Assembly (NCBI RefSeq): GCF_027244095.1
Contig: NC_069661.1
Coordinates: 146,831,501 to 146,895,500 of the forward strand
Length of the DNA stretch: 64,000 nt
DNA from: Hemicordylus capensis
Taxonomy: Eukaryota; Chordata; Lepidosauria; Squamata; Cordylidae
Direction: 5' to 3'
A program made the position numbers and the translations under genes. Under the pieces are notes generated by a model. The model was given only the letters and a program-made list of their open reading frames with translations. It made no database searches and was not told the origin of the DNA. Below are positions 25,888-37,552 of this stretch, piece by piece (position 1 is the stretch's first letter; each line of letters begins with the position of its first letter).

Positions 25888-26191
25888 GATCATGGTGCAA
25901 GACTTGCCATGCAGTGCTGTATGACAATCAAACTGCGAGATAGTGATGTGCACAGTCCGGAGAAGTCCAGACCGGCACCGAAGGGGGGCCTTGTTTCTAG
26001 GGCGGGGAGGGCTTGCTTAGCCCTCCCGCCTCCTTGCCCCCGCCAGCGCCCGTATTGAACAGTATGGGGCGCTGGAAACCAGCCGCCCCCCCCCGCCGCC
26101 GCGGCGAAATAACCCCCAAAGCCAGCCAGCCAGCCAGCCCTCCCTCCCTCCCAGCTAGCTGCCCTCCCACCCGCTCGCACACTGGATAAAA

Positions 26192-26226
26192 AACGAGAGG
26201 AGCTCCGGCACAGAGCTCCTCTCGTT
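26192..26226. repeat. Perfect 14-bp hairpin at edge of palindrome arm
   Basis: aacgagaggagctc (26192-26205) pairs exactly with 26213-26226 around the loop cggcaca. It lies at the outer edge of the left arm of the larger palindrome. Confidence 0.85.
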
Positions 26227-26716
26227 CGGAAGGCCTCCTGCAGAATGGCGGCTTGCGCGCGCGCGCGCCGCAAAGCACGCCGTTCTCCGGAAGCCCGGTC
26301 TACCCGGCGGGAAAGGGCCGGGTAGACCGGGCCTCCGATTGCTGAGTAGACCGGGCCTCCGATCGCCGGAGGCCCGGTCTACCCAGCGATCGGAGGCCCG
26401 GTCTACCCGGCCCTTTCCCGCCGGGTAGACCGGGCCTCCGATTGCTGAGTAGACCGGGCCTCCGATCGCCGGAGGCCCGGTCTACCCGGCGGGAAAGGGC
26501 CGGGTAGACCGGGCCTCCGATCGCTGGGTAGACCGGGCCTCCGGCGATCGGAGGCCCGGTCTACTCAGCGATCGGAGGCCCGGTCTACCCGGCCCTTTCC
26601 CGCCGGGTAGACCGGGCCTCCGGAGAACGGCGTGCTTTGCGGCGCGCGCATGCGCGCGCGCGCGCAAGCCGCCATTCTTCAGGAGGCCTTCCGAACGAGA
26701 GGAGCTCTGTGCCGGA
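26203..26716. repeat. Large GC-rich palindrome with 13 internal unit copies
   Basis: The left arm (26203-26290) and right arm (26620-26716) are near-perfect reverse complements, differing by a small insertion in a GC dinucleotide run and a few bases. Between them lies 330 bases of ggaggcccggtctaccc units in both orientations, separated by the spacers ggcgggaaagggcc and gatcgc or their complements. Many alternative stem-loops are possible. Confidence 0.88.
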
Positions 26717-26885
26717 GGCATACCCCCCACCCTCCCTTAAAGGCATACCCCCCACCCGGACCCGAACCAGGCAGGGCCGGACCGGTCCGGCAGTTCGGCC
26801 ATTCTTTGGAATGGCCGCCAGACCGGTTCGGGCACACTGCTAATGCGAGAGCAGTGTGGCAAGTCATGGACTGTTGGCCCAGTTT

Positions 26886-27260
26886 CTTAGAGGCCACTTC
26901 CAGACGTACCTCTTAGCTGTAGTTGCAACGGAACCACAATTACTTTCTGGCCGTGTTCAATTCCGCCAGCGTGCTCCCAGATGATGAGCATCAGCAGTCT
27001 AGGAGACGGCAAAGGGGGCGGAACTGGTGGTGCGGGCTTCTTCTGACACAGGAAGCCAACAACATTTGAGTAGCGGAAGGAGCTTTCTCTCCTAACTCCA
27101 GTTTCAGCGCTGTAAGAATTTGGACATCACTCTCCAGCCTGCAGACCCTCAGTTTTGTATGTGTACCTTCAATCTAACTGAGGGTTCATCTGGAGGTTGA
27201 GTCCTGCAACCACAGTTCCAATAATTCGGACATCAAGCTGGGGCAACCTAAGGTGAGTTC
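26886..27260. mobile_element. Possible DNA-transposon remnant
   Basis: Begins ggccacttccagacgtacc and contains paired words such as acggaaccacaatta and its partial complement near 27205. Resembles family D ends only loosely. Confidence 0.25.
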
Positions 27261-27287
27261 ACTGCCCATTTACCAAGACATCCGAAG

Positions 27288-27480
27288 GCAGCCAGAAGCT
27301 TTCTTATACCAAGTCAGACCATTGGTCCATCTAGCTCACTATTGTCTGTACTGACTGGCAGCAGTTTTTCTGAGGCTTCAGGTGGGAATCTTTCCCATTC
27401 CTACCTGGAGATACCAGGAGTTGAACCTGGGACCATCTGCATGAAAAGCAGATAGATGCTCTACCACTGAGCTGCTCCAA
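27288..27480 (-). mobile_element. tRNA-headed SINE with the same body and tail as 5S-headed SINEs
   Basis: The minus-strand head (about 27480-27410) is a whole tRNA-like unit: cagctcagtggtagagc, an anticodon-type stem-loop, and the B box ggttcaactcc. Its consensus-like features resemble tRNA-Ala or tRNA-Glu. The body and tail (27410-27288) match those of the 5S-headed SINEs, for example the complement of gctagatggaccaatggtct. It is SINE sequence, not a tRNA gene. Confidence 0.85.
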
Positions 27481-29228
27481 AGGTGGCATACATGAGTCTC
27501 CCATTCAGGCAATGAGCACATAAAAACCCACTTACCTTCAGCAAGGTGACAGTATTGTGTGCCCTTAGACAATGTTCTCAGATGCATTTCTTCTTTTTCC
27601 CCATTCAGAGGCAGGGCAATGAGATGGTCCCATTTGCTCTCTGTGCTTTGATAGGCCTAAGTTCACTTTTTCAGCTGTATAAAGATTGAAGATAGATATA
27701 TTTTTCATTTGACAAAGTGAAGCTACTGAGGGGATTACTTCATTTGGCAAAGTGGATCTAGAAAAGCTTTTGCGACAATAAATGCACTGTTCTTTAAGGT
27801 GGCACAAAAACCCTCCATTGTTAAATCCAAATCAGTTTGCAAGTCAAAACCTTACTTCTGGCTGGAGGTGATATTTAAATGTATGTGAGCACAGAGTACA
27901 GGTAATATTGTTAAATACAATGCAAAACAATGTTTTGCCAGAAAGTGCCTCTGCATATAGCAGACTTAGATGCAATCTCTTTAAATCACTGGCTGTCTCT
28001 TTATTGCTTTTCTGTAATCTAAATCATAAAAAGACCACCTTCATGCTGTGGTGTGTTTTTTTTAACACTTCTGCTAGTCCCTCATATTGTCATTGAGAGG
28101 AAAAGAACAGAGCCTTAAATCAAGAAGACATTGGTTGACTTAGCCAGGATTTTACTAGCCTTTTTCTTATTTTAAACATTAGATATAAACTTTACATTCT
28201 GATATAAAATCCTCCTTATCTTCTTCCTTTTAGCCTGCATATAAAACCTAACTATTAAAAACTCACCTTGGAATACTTTGGTATAATTTGGATACTTTGG
28301 TATAATTGCCTATTACTATCCATACAAATGTATAGAGCTTTTTCCTCTGTACATAATGAGTTTCTACAATCCTATAAAATAAATTTATAATAGTGAAGGC
28401 ACTAACTCCCTAATCTGATTTCATTACACATCAGCAAGGAGAGGACTAATTATGAAAGAATTAGTCTTCTGTATTGGAAGGGCTGCATTTGACCAAATTG
28501 ATCTTTATTTTACACCGGGGGGCTTCTTTGTTAAATGTGGAGACCATGAAAATCACGTGAACACTGCACCAACTTAGGGTACTAATGTTTTTAATGACGT
28601 GACTTGCAGGGCAAGGGTATAAATTGTGTAGGAAGTTCTCCTGCATAAGCCCAATTGGAATGAGGTTAATTTGTTTAAAAGCTTGTGCAGGAGAATTTCC
28701 CAGTAGATACTGTTTCAGGTTCAGAAGGGAGGGGGGAATCTCACAGGTCCCAAATAAATCCAATGAGTTGTTATGTAGGAAACATCATTTTATTTTATCT
28801 GTATGAAAGCAGAAGTGCCACCTAATCTGAAACTACATATACATTAATTAAAATTAATTAAATACAATAAAACCACTACTTCATGATGGACAGTATCTAA
28901 AATACAATTATTTAAAATACGTCTCCAATACTTTCATATTTTGTATCTAGAATATATTTGCTCAGGTATTTTGTATTTTTAAAATACATTTCTGAAACCA
29001 AAATACATCTCCGCCAATCACTGCTTTGCTTTCTTGCTTCAGGAGCTGCCTTTTTATTGCAAGCAGGCAGCCCATAGGCTTCCAAGCATCCTTATGGTGT
29101 GCTCCGTTCCTCCCTTTCTGTCTCCTGAAGTTTGAATTGTTGCTGACTGGTCGGCCAGCCAAGTTTGAAAATCAAAAGGAAATTATGGGGCAGTTAGAAT
29201 CTTCTTTATTTTCTGATTTGTAGGAGGC
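27481..29228. other. Unassigned, AT-rich sequence
   Basis: No gene is seen. The part at 28880-29000 has repeated self-complementary words like atttaaaatac and could be a MITE remnant. The rest shows no known repeat. Confidence 0.35.
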
Positions 29229-29345
29229 TATACAAATAAATCCTTTCAGTTTGTATATAAACTAGAAGCTTTCTTTAGTTTAGTTAGGAGAATATACAAA
29301 TAAATCCTTTCAGTTTGTATATAAACTAGAAGCTTTCTTTAGTTT
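29229..29345. repeat. Two-copy tandem duplication, 64-base period
   Basis: tatacaaataaatcctttca starts at 29229 and again at 29293, and 53 bases are identical between the copies, which indicates a recent duplication. Confidence 0.92.
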
Positions 29346-29430
29346 TCTTACTAACACCTTGTGTTTAAGGGAATCTTTCTGAGTCACTCTTGTAACACCC
29401 TCCCCCCAATTGCTCTCAATGCTTCAAGGA

Positions 29431-29737
29431 GAGGAGAGCTGGTCTTGTGGTAGCAAGCATGACTTGTCCCCTTAGCTAAGCAGGGTCTGCCCTGGTTGCA
29501 TATGAATGGGAGACTTGATCTGTGAGCACTGCAAGATATTCCCCTTAGGGGATGGAGCCGCACTGGGAAGAGCAGAAGGTTTCAAGTTCCCTCTCTGGCT
29601 TCTCCAAGATAGGGCTGAGAGAGATTCCTGCCTGCAACCTTGGAGAAGCCGCTGCCAGTCTGTGAAGACAATACTGAGCTAGATAGACCAATGGTCTGAC
29701 TCAGTATATGGCAGTTTCCTATGTTCCTGTGTTCCTA
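29431..29737 (+). mobile_element. 5S-headed SINE, full length
   Basis: The best complete copy. The head (29431-29520) contains agctaagcagggt followed by tgaatgggagact with 5S rRNA spacing, corresponding to the internal Pol III control region of 5S genes. The body follows with gggctgagagagattcctgc, then the tail gctagatagaccaatggtc and a terminal cctatgttcctgtgttccta. The tail resembles the CR1 3' end, so CR1 is its probable copying partner. Confidence 0.9.
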
Positions 29738-30749
29738 AGAACAGCATAGAGAGGAAAGTGGGGGCTGGATTAATTGGGGTAAAGGGAATTGTTCTTCTCC
29801 CCATATGATTTGACCATATGATTGCTTCACTATAGATATAACTTGCTGCTCATTTGACTATGCCACAGCAATTGGATTTCAGCCTTTGTCATGACTAACT
29901 TTCAATTATTTCAGTGGGCCTGCTCTAAGCAAAAGGAAACAAGGTATTATGTCATTTGCCCAGTTGGTCTTGCCCCCGCTAACCCCACTCAGCATTCTCA
30001 GTGCATGTTGCCAAGGCAGTGTCAGCAGCACACAAAATATGCCACCAAGCTAGACAGTGATGGCAGGGTTGTTCCTAGCTCAACTCATGAGAGGGGGAAG
30101 TAGAGGTGTACCCCAGCAAGGCAAATAGGGGGAAATGAAACAGTGTGCCCCAACGAGGCAAAGAAGGGCAGAAGTAGAGGATGACAGGTGATCACCTCAC
30201 ACTGCCTCATGGAAGGTCTGCCCCTGTGGGCAGGTGTTTTTTGTTTGTTTTGTTTTGCAGTTCCAGGTCCTTCCATTCATCTTCTTGTTTTCTCTGTATG
30301 TTACCAATGTGAGCATATCAAACAAACAAACAAAAAACATTAGAAAAGCACAATGTGGTCATGAGCATGACTGCATCAAGATTTATTGTATCCCATGCTT
30401 ACTGAGGTCTGCGTTGATTCCTGCTCACTGGTAAAGCACTATACAAAAAGAATCTTAATACAACTGAGCATAAAAATCGCATCATGATTGCTAGTGTGCA
30501 GCGTTGTTCATTGTAAACATGTGCATAATGCAGAGGTGTTGCTAAGAGATGCAAATGAACTGGGAGGCTGGAAGGTAGAGTAAAATGCACGTGCATAAAA
30601 CTCTGACTGAAATTCACAATTTATTTATTTATTTTAAATGACCAGTCTTCCAAAACACTTCCATTCAAAAACAAGAAGAGGTAATTTGGATTTCTTGCAT
30701 CTGGGAAGAAATTTCAGAACCCATAATTGTTGCATATATACCTGGCCCT
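29738..30749. other. Unassigned sequence
   Basis: No gene or confident repeat was recognised. Confidence 0.35.
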
Positions 30750-30950
30750 ATCCACCCCAGCACAGTACTTCCAGTGACTGTTGCTGGTGTCTATCTTATG
30801 TTTCTTTTATATTGTGAGCCCTTCGGGGACAGGGATCCATCTTATTTATGTATTATTTCTCTGTGTAAACCGCCCTGAGTCATTTTTGGAAGGGCAGTAT
30901 AGAAATCAAATCAAATCAAATCAAATCAATCAATCAATCAATCAATAGAT
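30750..30950 (+). mobile_element. L2-type LINE 3' tail with simple-repeat end
   Basis: gtgagcccttcggggacagg, then aaaccgccctgagtca and an (aatca)/(aatc)n run at 30905-30945. This is the usual L2 3' terminus of squamates. Confidence 0.72.
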
Positions 30951-31256
30951 GCTTGAACCTAGTGACTTAGGATGTCAGTTATTGGGTTACTTTAACAAAG
31001 AGATGATTCATCAATGATATTTTCCACTGGGATAATCCACATGATCAGAGGTGTCCAAACAGTCCACAAGGAAGCAGCAGTGTGACAATAAGCTCTTAGT
31101 AAAACATAATCAAAATATTTTAAACTCTTTCTGCCTGTGTGCATATATGCAATTTCTTGTGACAATATTTAAAATATTTGAGCTCTAATAGAGGGCTACG
31201 TTCAAACTTTCCATGTTGGTAGCCCCTGAGTTTTTCAACCTGAATGGCTGCATCTT

Positions 31257-31951
31257 ACATAAAAACATGAGAAGAGCCTTTTTGGCTCAGGCCCAAGGAT
31301 TATCTAGTCCAGCATCTGGTGCTATGGCCCACCAGATGCCCCTGGGAACCCCACAAGCTGCAGATGAAGGTATGCTCCCTCTCTTAGGGATGTGCAAACC
31401 GGCTCAATGTCGAACAGGTTCGACATTGAGCTGGTTTGGTTCGATGGTCCGGGGTTGAACTGAACCACCCCCTGTTCAGTCTGACCCCGGACTGAAACCC
31501 CCCCCCCAACTGTTCAGTGGGGTTCGTGAACTGGTTCAGCTAGTTCTTTGGCCCCTCTGGGCCTCCGTAGTTTGGCACGGTGGCCATTTTGGATGCCACC
31601 ACACATGCACAAATGGCCTCTGTGAAGGCTGGCAAGAACCGGCCGAACTGGCTAGAGGGGGTAACAATGGAGGCCGGCAGGGGGAGGGAAAACCTCTGTG
31701 GACCCCCCACCACCACCTCAAGGACGTTCCCCAAAGGGGGGAAGGTTTTAAAAAAAATAATGTTTGGGGGAAAAGTTTGCGAACCACCTCCTGGACCAAA
31801 CCGAACCAGGGGTGGTGGTTCGAGGGGGTGCCAGACCGAACTGGTCTGGTCAGGTTCAAGTCTGGTCTAGATTCAAACCAAGCCAGGCTAGCCGGTTCCA
31901 TGCACATCCCTACCCTCTCTTGCTGTTGTTCTGTTATTCAGAAGCACCCTA
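31257..31951 (-). mobile_element. CR1 LINE 3' end, split by a hAT element
   Basis: 31257-31376 carries the complement of the CR1 closing segment (aggcccaaggattatctagt, then ggcccaccagatgccc). It continues after the hAT element at 31913-31951 (gttattcagaagcacc). Only the 3' end of the LINE is present. Confidence 0.8.
31385..31912. mobile_element. hAT element nested in CR1 tail
   Basis: A 528-base member of the TAGGGATGTGCA family, ending ccatgcacatccct. It is flanked by a perfect 8-base duplication ccctctct (31377-31384 and 31913-31920) within CR1. A palindrome lies just inside the left end (ctcaatgtcgaac with gttcgacattgag). Confidence 0.93.
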
Positions 31952-32704
31952 CCACTATTTGTCAGGAACAGATGATCTGAACAATTTGTTGTGGCCATAA
32001 AGCTTTCTATCCTATGCATACTTACCTGGGAGCGAATCCTATCAAGGTCAAAAAGTAACTTCTGTCTATTAAATAAGCATGCAATTAGACTGCACATCTG
32101 CTCACTGTTGTCTGTTACTGGGAACAAATCCTACTGCTGCAGGGGGTAGGCTTAGAGGTGGGCTAATCGCCCACCTCCACATTACCATGAGAACAATTCA
32201 CATTACTGAGCACCATAAGAATGTTGTGATCTGAGCACTTTTTGAAGAGAAAAGTACCCAGACACTAGAATTTAGGCTTGTGTGAATTGAACTAAATTGG
32301 GCCCAAATTCCTCCAGCTGATTTGTTACAGGGAATTAAGGAAGCACTAATTCCCAAGATGATTACATAAAGCCCATACATATGCATGAAATATTTACCAA
32401 TTTAGAGTCATAAGCAAATGCATAAAATTATAATTTATTGACAGATGTTTCCTGTGCAGGAAGGCTAATCTCATTAAGTGAATAGTTCATGGACAGCAGC
32501 CATATCTCATTGTTATAAAGACACAGTAAAAGCATATGTTAAGTAAATTGTTTGGTTTATATACATTCTCCCTGTCTACCCACTTGTACTGTCCCTTCAG
32601 CAGTAAAAGCAGTCACTACTAAAAGCAGAATCATGTTCAACTCCTTTTTACTACTTACAGAAAAGCAATAAAATTATTAATGTGGCCAGTTAATATGCAA
32701 TTTG
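31952..32704. other. Unassigned, AT-rich sequence
   Basis: No gene is seen. 32400-32700 is AT-rich and repeat-free. Confidence 0.35.
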
Positions 32705-33174
32705 GTGACTGCATTCACACATAATATGGAACCACAGTCCAATGGACCTGAGGTTCTGCTCTCCCCCACCCCCACTCCTCTTCCTGCATTCGGACAAAGC
32801 GAAGAGCAGCTTCTCTGCAGTCAGGAAGACTGCAGAGGGGGATCTGGCTGTGCAGGCTTCCTTCTTGCTTGAAGGACAGCCCGCACAGCCAATCATGCAT
32901 GGAGAGAGGGAGGAGCTTCCTCCCTCAACTGAATACAGCCTCCACTGACCAAATGCAGCCTCCAGTGCTTCGTTTGGACATAACAGAGGCAGACTGGAAC
33001 CCCAGTTATGAGCAGCAAAACTCATTACAAACTGAGGATTCAAATTAGAGTCTGCTGAGTGCAACCTTGGGTCACTGGATGAACAGGACTGGAGTTGCAT
33101 GCATTCAGACATAACGGTAGGGAAACCTCTGGCCCATGCAAATCCAGTTCTGCGTTGCATGAGAATGCAGCCAT
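32705..33174. mobile_element. Non-autonomous DNA element, family D
   Basis: Ends read actgcattcacacat and (complement of right end) ggctgcattctcatg. Internally there is a palindromic part around gcagcttctctgcag and the word aaactcattacaaactgagg shared with 21195. No target duplication was confirmed. Confidence 0.5.
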
Positions 33175-34303
33175 TGAGAGCATTCCATTGAAAGATCACC
33201 TTTGCTCACTGATATATTTGATATGACATCTAGAAAAAATTGCAATTCGAGCAGTGAGCAAATATACTGAGTTCCGACCTTTCTATATGCATAGGTGGTT
33301 ATATAACAAATTCTTGTAATATGTAGTTTTTAATTCCACTAAATATTGTGTAATTAATACAAGCTTATGGCTTCAGCCCTATGCATATTTCCTTCAAATG
33401 AGGTCCGCTGATCTCAGCAAATCTTACTTCCAAGTAATGCTGCAAGGGATCAGCAAATAAGCACACTCAGAAATAAATCCCAAGGAAATCAACAGGATTT
33501 AGTTCCAAATAAATGTAGTTGGCATGAGGGTGGAGTATCCACACTCTAATGGTGAAATTAGCAATTTATTTATTTATTTATTCATTCATTCATTCAACAT
33601 ATTTTATACCACCCAAAACTTACATCAATTGCAAATGGAATTGCTATTTCCATGTCATCATCATCGTCATCATATGCAGTGGTGTGTAATTCTGTATAAT
33701 AGCATTTTTAAATGCTTAAATTTTTAGTATTTTAATAGGGAAATTTAACATCAACTGATATTTCATGTATCACAATGTATAGTCAAATTAATTCATAAAT
33801 AATGAAAGCTTTGATGTTGTCATTTATTCAGTTTCTGAAAGGATTACTTCCATTCTTTGCAAATACATCTATAGGTACAAAGAGAAGGAAGATTCACTTT
33901 GCTTTGTTTTGCATTGTTTTGCATGTGTGAAATGCTTGTGATGCCTTTATTGAAATTTTTAAGACTGCATTACAGCCAAGATTCTGATGTACTCAGAATC
34001 CCAGAACTACCCACTGCCTGAATTAACAGAATAAGAAAGATAAGGTTTGTCCAGACCATGGTATTGCTCTATAGTGATTTCCGTAGTCATCTAATGGTAC
34101 AGATTTCTGAACAGTCTGATCCTGTTGTACATGTAGTCCAGTCATGAAAAATGTGAATTGATGAAGAAAAAGCTCAGCCTGCACAGTGTATGTTGGTCTA
34201 CAGTCAGATTGTATGTATGTTCAGCTTTAATTTTTTAAAAAATCTACATTAAAAAAAAAAATTCATGAATTTACAACACAAAGTAATGATGTCCCCTTTC
34301 ACA
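33175..34303. other. Unassigned, AT-rich sequence
   Basis: Contains an L2-like tail scrap with (TTTA)n(TTCA)n at about 33562-33640. No gene is seen. Confidence 0.35.
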
Positions 34304-37083
34304 GTCAGTCAGTCCTTTATTACGGTCATGGACCAGTGCATAGCTAAAACATACATGCTTACATGCTTACATATAAGAAAAGAGACTCAGCATAATAAAA
34401 CGGACAGATTATAACACAATAGTACCAAGTTAAAATTAGAACAGTTATGGTGAACTCCAAATAGTCTGACTGAAAACCTTATTAAGCAGAGCACCCTCCA
34501 TTGCAATCATGAAACAGGAATCACAGGGGAAGGAAAGAAAAGAACAGAACATTATTGAAAACCTGAGCGGATGGTGCAAATGATATGACAATACCTTGCC
34601 ATTTTGATGATTAGGTTGTCATCAGAACTGGACAATAAGTACTTCAAATAGAAGTCATCCAAGTGCCCGGGAAAACATTGCAACAAAGGGGACACTAATC
34701 TTAAGTGGGTGTCCCTATAAAAGTTACCATAAAGTATGGCATGCGCAATTGTCTCCACTTGACCAGACCCGCAAGGGCAAAGTCGAGCAGAAAAAGGGGT
34801 ACCTTTAAATCTTTCCTCCATGACAGCAGATGGAAGCGCATTAAGATGGGCGAGCGTCAGAGCACGTCTAAATTTGGGGATGGTAACTAGACTTAGATAG
34901 CTAGCTGGTTTAGTGTTGAAGATTTGATCCCCTAGAAAGATATTCTTAGGCAGAGAAGCGACTTCTTCCTGCAGTTCCATGTCCATGGTACGTTGTTTAA
35001 TCTCAATCCTGGCACGATCGTATCCCAATTTTATAATCTCATCCTGAGAGAAACCATAGTGAGCCAATTTGTCAGCAATTTGGGTCTGCCACTTAAATCG
35101 GAAACAATCAGTCTCAATAAGGGGGGCCAGTCCTACGCAAGAGAAGACAAATTTTAACCAAAATAATATGATAGTCCTCCAATAGCAAGTTTCCAATCTA
35201 ATCATACCCACCTCTCGTCTAAGCGCAGCATTGGGCACTCATCGGGGGACTAACAATATAGATCTCAGAAATTTAGACTGCAGGGTTTCTAAAGCCATAA
35301 AGTTGCTGACAGGTCCTATTTGGGCTCCGTACAGCACTTGGGAGTGGACTTTAGATACAAACAGTTTAACTGCAGCGGGGATGTAAGAAGCCCCCCTCGA
35401 GAAATGAAAAGAGGTAATAAGGTTCGTGGTTGACTGTGCCGTCAACAATGTGGATTTGAGGTGGGCATTGCGTGAACCTGATGACTGAAAAACCACTCCT
35501 AGATATTTGAAGGAGTTGACCTGTGCAATCCTGTGGCCATTGATGGACCAACAATATTGCCTAGGTCGTTTGGCAAAGACTAGAACTTTGGTTTTTCTAT
35601 AATTAATCTCAATGGACACTTGGGAGCAAAATTTTGATTGCCATATCATCTGCATATAAAAGAATAGATACATGTTTATTTGCTATTTTGGGAGGATGCG
35701 TGGAAGGTATAGATACAAAAGAGACCACCGAATTAATATATAGATTAAATAATAAGGGAGCTAAAATGCAGCCCTGCCTCACGCCCCTGTATGTGGGTAT
35801 CGCATTCGAAAGGGACCCCAGTGCATTACATCGAACTTTCAGAAAGGCACCTTCATACAAGGAGGAAATCAACAATAGCAACCTTCTGTCGATTGTAAGG
35901 TCCCACAATTTGCGCCAGAGCCTTTCACGGGATATGAGATCAAATGCGGATTTAAGGTCAATAAAAGCGATGTAAAGTCCGGAAGCTGGCTTACTAGAAT
36001 ATTTTTCAGACAAGAATTGCAAAATAAGGGCATGCTCCAAAGTGGACCGGCCCGGCCGAAAGCCAGCCTGCTCCGGAGCCAAAACGTTATTTGACTCAAT
36101 CCAATCCTCCAGTTTACAAAATAGGTGTTTAGCATAGATCTTACTAATCACGTTCAGAAGGCTAATTGGGTGGTAATTTTTGGGGTCATCCCTGTTGCCC
36201 TTTTTATAAATGGGTATAATAATAGCTACCCCCCAATCACAGGGAACGTTAGCCGTGGAGTCGATGTAAGAGAAAAGAGAAGCAAGTAGGGGTACCCACC
36301 AGTCAAGATTGGACCGAAGCGCCTCAATAGTAATAAAATCACTTCCTGGGGCCTTGCCTCTAGGGAAAGATTTAATAAGGCTTTCAACTTCGGAACACGA
36401 TACAGGGTCCCAACTGGGGATCATGGTGTTATTTAATTCATTGATAATATTGTCATCCATCCCGCTAACCCTTTGATAAAGGGTTCGAAAGTGCTCTTCC
36501 CAAGCAGCAGCTGAGATACAATAAGAAGGGGAAGAAAAAGCTTTGCCCATTATGGGTGAGATCAGCCTCCAAAAGATAGCTTGAGCCGCCTCAATTAATT
36601 TGGCCCAATTTTCTCTGGCAGCTTTAAATTTCTTATCTCTAATTAGCTGTTTGTATTCTGATTTTTTCTTTGAGACCACCTGCTTGGAGATTAGCGAGGG
36701 ATCAGCCACATGGCTTTTAAAGGCCCTTACCAAATTTTTTTTGCATGCAGGCAGTCAAGATCGAACCACGGTTTAGATGAAGCCTTGAGATTATTTGCAG
36801 AATGAGAACGAGACTTAACTAACACAGGGAGTAGAAGGGCCAAAATATCATGGTAATAGGCAAAAATGGAATCCCTCTCCTGCATAGTATGTGGGGCTAA
36901 TATCGCCTCCCGTAAGCCACTAGCTTTGTCTGAATTCAATATTGCAGAGAAGCGAAAAGCACATTCTTCTGTCCATTTGGCTCTGAGGGGCCCTTGCTCC
37001 AGTTCTAAGTGGGACAACTGTCCATCCACCAAATGGATTGAGTCAGATCATTGCTGCCAGCCCACGTTCCCAGGCTACTGATG
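34304..37083 (-). mobile_element. Vingi-like (I-group) LINE with RT, 5'-truncated
   Basis: Minus-strand non-LTR retrotransposon. From 5' to 3' it has a linker frame (37032-36727), then a 374-residue frame (36733-35609) with RT motifs GKAPGSDFITIEAL, HPISLLNVISKIYAKHL, EQAGFRPGRSTLEHA, AFIDLKSAFD, GVRQGCILAPLLFNLYIN and the catalytic LLYADDMA. It continues in frames at 35673-35239 and 35238-34552, the last holding a C-terminal CPCG...H-type metal-binding motif. The 3' end closes with an AATAAA-containing tail and a (GACT)n run at 34304-34316. Only a few frame changes separate the pieces, so it is relatively young. The endonuclease is missing. Vingi is the best guess, with other I-group LINEs possible. 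Confidence 0.82.
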
Positions 37084-37129
37084 TCCAGGTGGAAAACTTA
37101 AAATACTGTAGATGTTTTGCTCAAACAAA

Positions 37130-37345
37130 CAAAACAACAAATATTTATATACCGCTTTTCAATGAATGTTTCCAAAGTGGTTTATACAGAGAATGAATTA
37201 AATTAAATTAAATTAAATTAAATTAAATTAAGATGGATCACTGTCCCCAAAGGCCACACAATCTAAAAAGAAACATGAGAGAGACACCAGCAACAGCCAC
37301 TGGAGGGATGCTGTGCTGGGGGTGGATAGGGCCAGTTACTTTACT
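37130..37345 (-). mobile_element. L2-type LINE 3' tail
   Basis: tataccgcttttcaatgaat, then aaagtggtttatacagag, an (aatta)n run at 37195-37230, and gccacacaatctaaaaag. Typical minus-strand L2 terminus. Confidence 0.65.
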
Positions 37346-37349
37346 CATG

Positions 37350-37500
37350 CTAAATAATAATAATAATTATTATTATTATTATTATTATTATTAGATTTCT
37401 ATACTGCCCTTCCAAAAATGGCTCAGGGCGGTTTACAAAGAGAAATAACAAACAAATAAGATGGCTAAAGACAATAATAAAGACACTCACCACGTTAAAA
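37350..37500 (-). mobile_element. Second L2-type 3' tail with (TAA)/(ATT)n
   Basis: An (aat)/(att)n microsatellite at 37350-37393 is followed by ctgcccttccaaaaatggct and cagggcggtttacaaag, the complement of the tail at 30870. Confidence 0.7.
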
Positions 37501-37552
37501 CAGGTGCCTCCTTGCCCAGTTAGCAGGAGTTGTTGTAAATAGGAATGTCAAT

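Larger units (their letters stand above)
25941..26842. mobile_element. hAT element with large alternating inverted-repeat core
   Basis: A 902-base hAT-like element starting tagtgatgtgcacagtccgg and ending ggcacactgcta. Flanking 8-mers ctgcgaga and atgcgaga (25933-25940 and 26843-26850) match at 7 of 8 positions. The core holds inverted arms (about 26203-26290 and 26620-26716) around a block in which the 10-mer cccggtctac occurs 13 times, six in one orientation and seven in the other. Very GC- and CpG-rich. No transposase. Confidence 0.82.

Noticed and set aside
26290-26620. Regularly spaced repeats resembling a CRISPR array
   Set aside because: Units alternate in orientation and spacers are themselves repeated; the setting is a vertebrate hAT element.
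27410-27480. Complete tRNA-like cloverleaf on the minus strand
   Set aside because: It continues directly into the SINE body and tail, and its anticodon stem-loop region is altered, so it is a SINE head rather than a tRNA gene.
29474-29516. 5S rRNA-like sequence
   Set aside because: Only the internal promoter part resembles 5S rRNA, it is followed by SINE body, and it recurs in other copies. It is not a 5S gene.
32690-33199. 169-residue minus-strand frame
   Set aside because: It coincides with a family D DNA element and carries no transposase motif.
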